A DNA stretch of 64,000 bases from Saccharopolyspora_D taberi (GTDB lineage: Bacteria; Actinomycetota; Actinomycetes; Mycobacteriales; Pseudonocardiaceae), in assembly GCF_039534165.1 (NCBI RefSeq), contig NZ_BAAAUX010000011.1:186001-250000 (forward strand), given 5' to 3'. Each line of letters begins with the position of its first letter. The stretch's first letter is position 1. Positions 58,291-64,000 of this stretch are shown piece after piece. Position numbers and translations under genes: made by a program. The notes beneath the pieces were generated by a model. It made no database searches. It saw only the letters and a list, made by a program, of their open reading frames with translations, and was not told the DNA's origin.

Positions 58291-59004
58291 TCAGCAGCCG
58301 CAGCCGCCGAGCCGGGACCACTGCGCGGTCGGGCGTCCGCCGGTGCGCAGCAGGTCGCGGTCGAGGTTCCGCTGCGGCCATCCGGCGGGCGAGTCCTCCC
58401 ACGACTCCTGCCGCCCGTAGGCGGTCATGTCCAGCAGCCCGTAGGTCGGCGCCATCACCTCGACGCCGCGGCCCGTCGTCCAGTACGTCTCGAAGATCCG
58501 GTCGCCCCGCCGCAGGTAGCACGCAAGCAGGAACGGACCCCGGCCCGCCATCAGCGCTTCCTCGGACCCGCGGACCGAGTACCAGGGCACGTCCCAGCCC
58601 ATCAGGTCGCGGTAGCGGACGCTTTCCTCGTACGGGCCCTGGCAGAACGTGGCGTAGGTGATGCCGCGCGCGTGCAGGTAGGACAGTTCGCGGACCTGCC
58701 CGTTGTAGTACGTGCAGCCCTCGCACTGCCCTTCGGCCGGCTGGTCGTCGTGCCACATGTGGAAGTAGGCGATCAGCTGCTGCCGCCCTTCGAACACGTC
58801 GAGCAGCGCGACCGGTCCGCCCGGCCCGGTCAGCTCGGTCGCCGGATCCACCTCGACCATCGGCAGCCGCCTGCGGGCGGCGGCGATCGCGTCCGCTTCG
58901 CGGGTGTGCGCCTTCTCCCGGATCCGGAGCGCGTCCACCTCGGCCTGCCAGGTGGCGCGGTCGGTCACCGCGGGCGCGGCGGGGTTCGTCGTGTCGTCGG
59001 TCAT
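58291..59004 (-). CDS. DUF899 thioredoxin-like protein
   Basis: This 237-residue protein is of the DUF899 family: LPMVEVD near residue 50, LDVFEGRQQLIAYFHMWHDD, a CxxC in QCEGCTYYNGQV, and PWYSVRGSEEALM. The fold is thioredoxin-like, and the CxxC suggests a redox role. DUF899 genes are commonly next to ArsR/SRPBCC pairs, as here: it overlaps the ArsR gene by 4 nt and forms a three-gene operon. The substrate is unknown. The C-terminus ends GGCGC, with two extra cysteines. Confidence 0.85.
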   Translation of the reverse strand: MTDDTTNPAAPAVTDRATWQAEVDALRIREKAHTREADAIAAARRRLPMVEVDPATELTGPGGPVALLDVFEGRQQLIAYFHMWHDDQPAEGQCEGCTYYNGQVRELSYLHARGITYATFCQGPYEESVRYRDLMGWDVPWYSVRGSEEALMAGRGPFLLACYLRRGDRIFETYWTTGRGVEVMAPTYGLLDMTAYGRQESWEDSPAGWPQRNLDRDLLRTGGRPTAQWSRLGGCGC

Positions 59005-59342
59005 TGCTGCTCCTTCTCGTCGAGGTGGCCCGACAGTGCGTCGAGCGAGGTGTCCCAGTCGCGCGCCAGCACGGCCAGGAACTGCTGCGCCACCCGCATC
59101 GGGGCGGAGTGCACCTGGTACCGGACGCGGCGCCGCTCCCCGGGCTCGGCGGTGACCAGACCGGCGTCGGTCAGCAGGGCCAAATGCTTGGCGATCGCCT
59201 GGCGCGTGATCGGCAGCCGGTCGGCCAGCTCCGTGGCCGTGGCCGGCCCCGCCGAGGCCAGCTCGGCGAGGATGGCGCGCCTGGTGGGGTCGGCCAGGGC
59301 GGCGAAGACCTGTTCGGCGACCGCCTCGGTGTCACGCGGCAT
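59001..59342 (-). CDS. ArsR-type helix-turn-helix repressor
   Basis: This 113-residue winged-helix protein has LADPTRRAILAELASAGPAT and ELADRLPITRQAIAKHLALL, the typical ArsR/SdpR recognition region. There are no metal-binding cysteines, so it belongs to the non-metal SRPBCC-associated type. It overlaps the SRPBCC gene by 11 nt and the DUF899 gene by 4 nt. It most likely represses its own operon at the twin palindromes at 59770-59810. Confidence 0.87.
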   Translation of the reverse strand: MPRDTEAVAEQVFAALADPTRRAILAELASAGPATATELADRLPITRQAIAKHLALLTDAGLVTAEPGERRRVRYQVHSAPMRVAQQFLAVLARDWDTSLDALSGHLDEKEQQ

Positions 59343-59754
59343 CGAGGAAGTCGGCCAGTTCGCCCAGCTCGCGGTCCCAGCCCTCGGAGCGGGAATCGCG
59401 GCCCTGTTCGCCGGGCAGCTGCGCGAAGCCCGACTCGACCATCCGCAGCCGGGTGCCCGGCCCTGCCGGTTCGAGCGAGAACTCGACGTAGGTGCGGCGC
59501 GGGTCGTCCGGCGGCATCCCGCAGACCGGCCAGGTGAAGCCGAACACCGCAGGCGCCTCCACCTTTTCCACCCGCAGCTCCACCGCGTGCTCTCCTGGCC
59601 AGCGGACCCGGGCCGTCCCGCCCGGTCTCAGGTCGATCTCGGCTTCGCTGCCGAACCAGGACCCCAGTCCCTCGGCCGTGGTCAGCGCCGCCCACACCTT
59701 CTCCGGCGGATGCGCGAGCTCCACGATCCGCTCGATGCGATCGGGAAAACCCAT
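59332..59754 (-). CDS. SRPBCC (AHSA1-type) domain protein
   Basis: This 140-residue START/SRPBCC-fold protein has the pattern IERIVELAHPPEKVWAALT, LGSWFGSEAEIDLRPGG and TRLRMVESGF. The ATG at 59754 has GGAGG 5 nt upstream; an earlier ATG at 59766 is possible. It forms a hydrophobic-ligand pocket. With ArsR and DUF899 it makes a widespread three-gene unit probably involved in response to a small hydrophobic molecule or stress. The exact ligand is unknown. Confidence 0.87.
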   Translation of the reverse strand: MGFPDRIERIVELAHPPEKVWAALTTAEGLGSWFGSEAEIDLRPGGTARVRWPGEHAVELRVEKVEAPAVFGFTWPVCGMPPDDPRRTYVEFSLEPAGPGTRLRMVESGFAQLPGEQGRDSRSEGWDRELGELADFLDAA

Positions 59755-59769
59755 GACGTCCTCCATGTA

Positions 59770-59810
59770 GCAACCGATTGGTTGCCACTCTATGGCAACC
59801 GATCGGTTGC
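59770..59810. promoter_or_regulatory. Twin palindromic operators of the ArsR operon
   Basis: GCAACCGATTGGTTGC (59770-59785, one mismatch from perfect symmetry) and GCAACCGATCGGTTGC (59795-59810, perfect) lie 25 nt apart centre to centre, directly upstream of the SRPBCC start. The sequence is of the CAACC-N-GGTTG type used by SRPBCC-linked ArsR regulators. Confidence 0.8.
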
Positions 59811-59827
59811 GTCAATGGAGAACGCGG

Positions 59828-60787
59828 TCAGCCCACCGGCACGGCGTGCGGCGCGCCGAGGTAGGGGAACTCGGCGAGCAGGTCCGAGTGCGGTCCGATG
59901 TGGTCGGTGGTGATCTTCCCGCCGGACACCATCGCCAGCCGTGCGGAGGTGACGTCGTCGGTGAGCTTGCGGCCGTTGGGATAGGCGGCGGGCTTGCCGC
60001 GGTCGAACCGCAGGATGTCGGGCAGCACGGTGCGCAGGGTCTGCTCGGCGGTCTGCGGATCGTAGCCGCCGGTGTGCTGGAGAACCGCGGTCCACGGGCG
60101 CAGGTAGGTGTCCCAGTCGTCGGCTGGTTCTCCCGCGTTGTAGGCGTCCTTGGCGTTCTCCTCGTTGAAGTACGCGGTCAGGGACGGATGCGCGCCGCGG
60201 TCGACGGACGTGAGCTGCCCGTCGCGCCGCAGGCTCGCCCGCATCCACACCCCGATTTCGGCGTCCTGGCCCAACTCCGCGTCGGGCATCTCCAGCACCA
60301 GGCCGAAGACGTTCTTGTCCGCCATGGTGTCGTTGCCGGTCCAGCGGAAGTCGTTGCCGATGCCTTCCAGGTCGGCGAAGAACGGATCGCTGCGCAGTCC
60401 GGCGAAGAACCGGTACGGGCCCGTTTCGACCGCTTCGGCCCGCGGGCCGAAGTGCACGGGGGCGTCGGCGATGATCCGCTCCCCCGCGACATCGTGCCGG
60501 CGTGCTTCGGGACCGGTCGCGCGGTGGACGGTCACGGTCTGCCCGTCCTCCGGCCAGGAGAACGTGAAGCTGAACGCCACATCGGCGCGATGGTCGCCGT
60601 CGGTGTCGACGTTGATCCGGTACACCGCGTCCGGGTGCAGGGCGTCGTCCCCGGTGGCGAACGGGTGCACGTCCATGATCAGCACGGTGCGCTCGCCCGG
60701 CGCGCCGAAGGCGAACAGGTCGGTCAGGTCCAGGCGTGGATCGTCCATGGGAGGCCGCAGGTTCGGGCCGCTGAGGTGATGTGACAT
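59828..60787 (-). CDS. DUF4331-family protein
   Basis: This 319-residue protein starts at the ATG at 60787. It begins MSHHLSGPN and has DLTDLFAFGAPGERTVLIMDVHP, YRINVDTDGDHRADVAFSFTF and FAGLRSDPFFADL, the hallmarks of DUF4331 (often annotated as vanadium/iron-binding or exported in other bacteria). No signal peptide is visible, so it is probably cytoplasmic or leaderless-exported. It stands alone between the ArsR operon and the NTF2-like gene, on the same strand. Function unknown. Confidence 0.82.
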   Translation of the reverse strand: MSHHLSGPNLRPPMDDPRLDLTDLFAFGAPGERTVLIMDVHPFATGDDALHPDAVYRINVDTDGDHRADVAFSFTFSWPEDGQTVTVHRATGPEARRHDVAGERIIADAPVHFGPRAEAVETGPYRFFAGLRSDPFFADLEGIGNDFRWTGNDTMADKNVFGLVLEMPDAELGQDAEIGVWMRASLRRDGQLTSVDRGAHPSLTAYFNEENAKDAYNAGEPADDWDTYLRPWTAVLQHTGGYDPQTAEQTLRTVLPDILRFDRGKPAAYPNGRKLTDDVTSARLAMVSGGKITTDHIGPHSDLLAEFPYLGAPHAVPVG

Positions 60788-60909
60788 GCCACCAGCGTCA
60801 GCCAACTCCGGCAACATCGCAGGAGAGGTGCGAACGCCAGTGCGCATCTCCGGAAAAGCAAGCGGGCGGTAGCGGTCCGAAGACCGCCACCGCCCACCAG
60901 TGCGAGTGC

Positions 60910-61371
60910 TCAGATGGCTTTCAGGTCCGACAGCAGTCCGAGGGCGTCGGAGAGGACCCAGTACTCGACGCACTTTCCGTTCCGGAACCGGGTGAACGAC
61001 ATCCCCGTGTACTCGACGCGGGTTCCCGGCTCGGCCGCGGCCTTCGGGGCGCCGCCTGCGTAGGTGCCGGTCACGACGTACCCGCCCGCCACCAGGTCGC
61101 CCTCCTGGATCGGGCCCGGCGTGGTCCGGAAGCGCAGGTCGTGCAGCAGCGACCGGATCGACACGACCCAGTCCAGCAGGCCCTGCCGGGTCGTCACCTG
61201 CCCGGAGTCCGAGAATCCCAGGTACTTCGCCAGCGGCGGGAAGTGCACCGTGATGTCGTCGGCGACGAACGCCTCCGTCTCGGCGGGATCCAGTTCTCCG
61301 TTCCACAGGTCCACGAACTTCTCGAACGCGACCTTGCCGGGAAGCGTCCCGGCCGCGCCGCCGACCGTCAT
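60910..61371 (-). CDS. NTF2-like (SnoaL-type) protein
   Basis: This 153-residue protein has the NTF2/SnoaL-like cone fold pattern: LWNGELDPAETEAFVADDITVH, then VVTGTYAGG and a C-terminal RFRNGKCVEYWVLSD. Such proteins are small-molecule enzymes (isomerases, cyclases) or binding proteins. The gene overlaps the upstream MFS transporter gene by 4 nt, so the two are co-translated; it may act on the transported compound. No catalytic Asp-His pair of a polyketide cyclase can be assigned with confidence. Confidence 0.8.
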   Translation of the reverse strand: MTVGGAAGTLPGKVAFEKFVDLWNGELDPAETEAFVADDITVHFPPLAKYLGFSDSGQVTTRQGLLDWVVSIRSLLHDLRFRTTPGPIQEGDLVAGGYVVTGTYAGGAPKAAAEPGTRVEYTGMSFTRFRNGKCVEYWVLSDALGLLSDLKAI

Positions 61372-62615
61372 CGGGCGCCCTCCGCCGCCTGCTGCTTCTC
61401 CTGCGCGGCAACGGAACCCGCCACGCCCTTGATGCCCGCCAGCAGCGGCAGCACCAGCAGCGCGCACGCACCGCAGATCACGCCGATGACGACCCAGGAA
61501 ACGCCGCGGTCCAGCAGCAGCGCCGCCAGGCTCGTCGCCAGCGTCATGCCCAGGTACTGCGCGGAGCTGTTCAGCGCCAGCGCGGTGCCGCGGATCTCCG
61601 GGCGCAGCTCGCTCACCAGCGCGGTCAGGCACGGCTGGCCGACGCCGACCGCGGTGCCCCACGCGATGAACGCGATCAGCACCAGCACCAGGTTGCTCCC
61701 GATCGCGGGCGTGGTGATCACCCCGGCGGCGGCGACGATCGCGGCCACCACCATCACGGTCCGCTTGCCGAACTTGTCCGCGAGCCTGCCGCCGACCAGC
61801 GCGCCCGCCATGCTGCCCGCCCCGGAGCCCATGATGGTCAGACCGGCCTGCGCCTCGTTGAGCTGGAACCGCTCGGCGTAGAACGTGCCGATGTTGGAGA
61901 ACATCCCGTACAGCGCCGCGGCCCACAGCAGCGTGCCGACGAGGACGAACAGCACCGCCGGGGTCGAAACGGCGCTGCGCACCATGCCGAGAACCGCCTT
62001 GCCCGGGCTGACCTTCTGCGGCTTGCCCGCCGACGAACCCGGCATCTCCGGCAGCAGCACCAGCACGAGCACGAAGACCAGCGCCGTCGCGACCGCGATG
62101 ACGAAGAACGCGGCCCGCCAGCTGGTCAGGAACGCGAGGTAGGAGCCGATCGGCACACCGATCACCGACGAGCTGAGCAGACCGGCCACCACCTTGCCGA
62201 TCGCCTTGCCGCGCTGCTCGAACGGATGGGTGTCGGAGATCATCGCGTACACGCTGGGCATGATCATCGCCGCGCCGAGGCCGGACAGCGCGCGGCAGGC
62301 CAGCAGGAACGGGAAGTTCATCCCCAGCCCGGTGAGCGCGTTTCCGACGACGAACAGGACCAGGCCGGCGGTCAGGATCCGGCGGCGCCCGAGGCGGTCC
62401 GACAGCGCGCCGAAAAGCGGCGCCGACACCGCGAAGAACAGCGCGTAGACGCTGACCAGCAGACCCCCGAGCCGAGCGGGCGCGTCGGCGTCCTCGGCGA
62501 TGGCCGGGATCAGCGGCGCGACGACCATCGAGTCGAGCCCGATCAGGAAGGCGCTCGACACACCTATCGCCATGACCCGGCCGGGGCTTGCTGCGTGCTG
62601 TGCTGGGGTACTCAT
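61368..62615 (-). CDS. MFS transporter, drug-efflux-like
   Basis: This 415-residue, 12-TM major facilitator protein starts at the ATG at 62615 with GGAGAGG upstream. The motif GALSDRLGRRRILTAG between TM2 and TM3 matches the canonical MFS loop, and the second-half copy GGRLADKFGKR is also present. It is an exporter-like DHA1/DHA2 relative. It leads an operon with the NTF2-like gene and lies 31 nt downstream of the lyase-like gene, so it may export the product of the putative biosynthetic genes to its right. Confidence 0.85.
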   Translation of the reverse strand: MSTPAQHAASPGRVMAIGVSSAFLIGLDSMVVAPLIPAIAEDADAPARLGGLLVSVYALFFAVSAPLFGALSDRLGRRRILTAGLVLFVVGNALTGLGMNFPFLLACRALSGLGAAMIMPSVYAMISDTHPFEQRGKAIGKVVAGLLSSSVIGVPIGSYLAFLTSWRAAFFVIAVATALVFVLVLVLLPEMPGSSAGKPQKVSPGKAVLGMVRSAVSTPAVLFVLVGTLLWAAALYGMFSNIGTFYAERFQLNEAQAGLTIMGSGAGSMAGALVGGRLADKFGKRTVMVVAAIVAAAGVITTPAIGSNLVLVLIAFIAWGTAVGVGQPCLTALVSELRPEIRGTALALNSSAQYLGMTLATSLAALLLDRGVSWVVIGVICGACALLVLPLLAGIKGVAGSVAAQEKQQAAEGAR

Positions 62616-62646
62616 CGATTCCTCTCCAACAGGAACTGGTCGCGCA

Positions 62647-63081
62647 TCACTCGGCTCCGGTCGTCGTCGCGAGGGGCAGGCCGCCACTGCGACCGCGCGC
62701 CAGCGAAACGGGTACCACAGTAGTGCCGACACCCCGGCACACGACCACGGATTCGTCGAGTTCCTCCGCTGTCGTGGGCCCGAGGTCGTACCGGGCCCGG
62801 ATCACCTTGCGGGCCTCCAGTTCGACCGTTCGGCGCAACCGGCCGCGCCGCACCAGTTTCGCGGTGGCCTCCACGAAGTCCCCGGCGTAGACCGGTGCCA
62901 GGAACTCCAGCGAGCTGTACCCGGTCAGCAGCCCCTCGTCCCCGTCGGTGCGGATCGTGATCTCGGTGACCAGATCGCCGAACAACTTCAGGATTCGCGC
63001 ACCGTCCACCAGGTTTCCGCCGTAGTGGGCATCCTGCTGCCCCATCCGGACCCTGAGCGCGGCGGTGACCAGATCAGCCAT
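62647..63081 (-). CDS. Hotdog-fold CoA lyase, beta-alanyl-CoA:ammonia-lyase-like
   Basis: This 144-residue protein starts at the ATG at 63081. Its core QDAHYGGNLVDGARIL, then EFLAPVYAGDFVEA and VELEARKVI, is strikingly like clostridial beta-alanyl-CoA:ammonia lyase and 3-aminobutyryl-CoA lyase (Kal), which remove or add ammonia at the beta carbon of a CoA thioester. In an actinomycete this could make or break a beta-amino acyl unit. It overlaps the AcpS-type gene by 8 nt, suggesting a role on CoA- or carrier-bound intermediates. The family call is by remembered motif, not by search. Confidence 0.75.
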   Translation of the reverse strand: MADLVTAALRVRMGQQDAHYGGNLVDGARILKLFGDLVTEITIRTDGDEGLLTGYSSLEFLAPVYAGDFVEATAKLVRRGRLRRTVELEARKVIRARYDLGPTTAEELDESVVVCRGVGTTVVPVSLARGRSGGLPLATTTGAE

Positions 63082-63550
63082 CCCTGCTCCTCGTTCTCTC
63101 GTTTCCCGCTCCACGAGCCGAGATCTGCTCCACGGTGGCGCGCGCGAGCGCGTGCGCACCACCGCTGGTAGTCGACCCGTTCGCAGTGATGATGGCCACT
63201 GCGACCACGTAGTCCGCCTTGTGCGAGATGGAAACCGCGATGTCGGACGCGCCGATCGCGTCCGCGCGCGCCGACGCCGCCCCGGTCAGCTCCACGACCG
63301 GGGCGGCGTTGTCCGCGCGCAGGATTCCCACCTGCCGGGGTCTTATCCCCGCTGCCACTCCTGTTCCCAGCGCCTTGAGGACCGCCTCCTTCGCCGCGAA
63401 CCGGCCCGCCAGGAACTCGCGGGAACGGCTCGCGCCGAACGTGTCGGCGATGGCGAGCTCGGCGTCGGCGTAGGTGTAGCGCCGGAACCAGGGGCGGGTG
63501 AGCAGCCGGTCCAGCTCACCCGCGCCCAGCACGTCGACGCCGAGGCGCAT
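63074..63550 (-). CDS. AcpS-type phosphopantetheinyl transferase
   Basis: This 158-residue protein has GVDVLGAGELDRLL near the start (Mg-binding Asp) and FAAKEAVLKALGTG (catalytic Glu and Lys), the two signatures of holo-ACP synthases. The C-terminal SHKADYVVAVAI strand is also typical. It would transfer 4'-phosphopantetheine from CoA to a carrier protein. The ATG at 63550 is used; a GTG at 63559 overlapping the upstream stop (GTGA) is an alternative. Standing next to a CoA lyase and a transporter instead of primary-metabolism genes, it may serve a dedicated pathway. Confidence 0.82.
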   Translation of the reverse strand: MRLGVDVLGAGELDRLLTRPWFRRYTYADAELAIADTFGASRSREFLAGRFAAKEAVLKALGTGVAAGIRPRQVGILRADNAAPVVELTGAASARADAIGASDIAVSISHKADYVVAVAIITANGSTTSGGAHALARATVEQISARGAGNERTRSRDG

Positions 63551-63555
63551 CCCGC

Positions 63556-64000
63556 TCACCGGAACTTCAGCGCCGCCAGGTGCGCCCGGCCGGTGCGCGG
63601 CTCGACGTCGCACAGCACCACGGTGGTGTGGTTCTCCTGCCAGTTCCGCCAGTTCCGCGCCAGGTCGAGCCACACGCTCGTGCAGTAGCTGCCCGCCTCG
63701 ACGCGGCGCACCTCGGCGGTGCCGTCGAGATCGGCCCAGGTGTCCCAGGGACCGACGACCACCAGGGTTCCGCCCGGGTCGGCGGCCGCGATCTCCCGGA
63801 TCCGCTCGGTCGCCGACGCCACCGACTCCGCCGACTCCACCGCGTCGACGCGCAACCCCTGGTCGCCGCCGAAGACCAGCAGCGCACCGGAGTCCACGAG
63901 CGGTTCGCCGTCGTGCACCAGCGGGTGGTGGGTCGGCATCGTGGTCTGCTCCAGCACCGCGATCACCGCGCGCCTGCTGCGGGCGGAGCGCTGGAAACCC
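63556..64000 (-). CDS. Unrecognised protein, partial (N-terminus outside window)
   Basis: The last 148 or so codons of a minus-strand gene whose start lies beyond the window. The visible part has the segment AVLEQTTMPTHHPLVHDGEP, a GALLVFGGDQGLRVDAVE strand, TLVVVGPWDTWADLDG and a C-terminal TVVLCDVEPRTGRAHLAAL. It looks like an alpha/beta carrier- or synthase-associated domain, possibly ketosynthase-like, but I cannot assign a family. Its stop overlaps or abuts the AcpS-type start, so it belongs to the same operon. A longer sequence would be needed to name it. Confidence 0.55.
   Translation of the reverse strand, partial: GFQRSARSRRAVIAVLEQTTMPTHHPLVHDGEPLVDSGALLVFGGDQGLRVDAVESAESVASATERIREIAAADPGGTLVVVGPWDTWADLDGTAEVRRVEAGSYCTSVWLDLARNWRNWQENHTTVVLCDVEPRTGRAHLAALKFR

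Overview
The window comes from a high-GC actinomycete. Codon third positions are almost all G or C, GTG and TTG starts are common, and 4-nt stop/start overlaps are frequent. The gene content (type VII secretion accessory proteins, SARP and LuxR ATPase regulators, an F420-type oxidoreductase, a 2-methylisoborneol operon, an IdeR/DmdR iron box) fits a Pseudonocardiaceae-like genus such as Saccharopolyspora; the genus is an inference. I saw no tRNA, rRNA, CRISPR array, transposase or phage gene. A run of 10 N at 11104-11113 marks an assembly gap inside a gene.

Layout. 1-3.4 kb: partial methyltransferase, D-galactonate dehydratase with its KDPGal aldolase, secreted serine protease. 3.4-9.3 kb: YjbR-like protein, exported repeat protein, NB-ARC/LuxR regulator, PucR-type regulator. 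9.3-14.7 kb: type VII secretion accessory operon (EspG-like, small helical protein, PPE/WXG-like protein) and a large SARP regulator. 15-23.4 kb: mostly housekeeping and accessory metabolism (MFS efflux, crotonase-fold protein, DoxX, LLM oxidoreductase with divergent TetR, endoglycoceramidase-like GH5, lipoprotein, NmrA-like, MBL-fold). 23.8-29.9 kb: a five-gene operon with two family 2B encapsulin shell proteins, a polyprenyl (GPP) synthase, 2-methylisoborneol synthase and the GPP 2-C-methyltransferase; the terpene enzyme is probably packaged in a two-component protein shell. 30.9-33.0 kb: iron module, in which a siderophore-interacting protein and a MerR regulator diverge from one near-perfect iron box, followed by a DtxR/IdeR-type repressor.

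33.1-57 kb is the unusual part. It holds two gene groups built from Hsp70-machine parts, separated only by a MarR/epoxide hydrolase pair. Group A (33.1-40.8 kb) has a GrpE-like protein, a lidless DnaK-like Hsp70 and a MazG-like protein on the minus strand. Diverging from them are an Hsp70 fused to a von Willebrand A domain and a 912-aa protein with J-like, zinc-ribbon and Fn3-like parts. Group B (42.6-56.9 kb, minus strand, nearly contiguous) encodes in order: a small unknown protein, a TPR protein, a 1621-aa CHAT (caspase-like) protease with repeats and a J-like domain, a free J-like protein, a second GrpE-like protein, an Hsp70 with a zinc ribbon, a degenerate Hsp70 with TPR-like repeats, a two-TM coiled-coil membrane protein, and a MotB/ZorB-like protein with the FADLM signature. 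So there are four Hsp70s, two GrpE-like factors and three or four J-like domains without HPD, together with a CHAT protease and a possible ion-driven membrane motor. I do not recognise a named system with this composition. A sensor-to-effector (conflict or defence) apparatus is the most attractive reading, but it is inference.

57-64 kb: secreted propeller-like protein, an SRPBCC/ArsR/DUF899 operon with twin palindromic operators, a DUF4331 protein, an NTF2-like/MFS pair, then a beta-alanyl-CoA:ammonia-lyase-like hotdog enzyme, an AcpS-type phosphopantetheinyl transferase and a partial gene. The last three may be the edge of a biosynthetic cluster that runs past the window.
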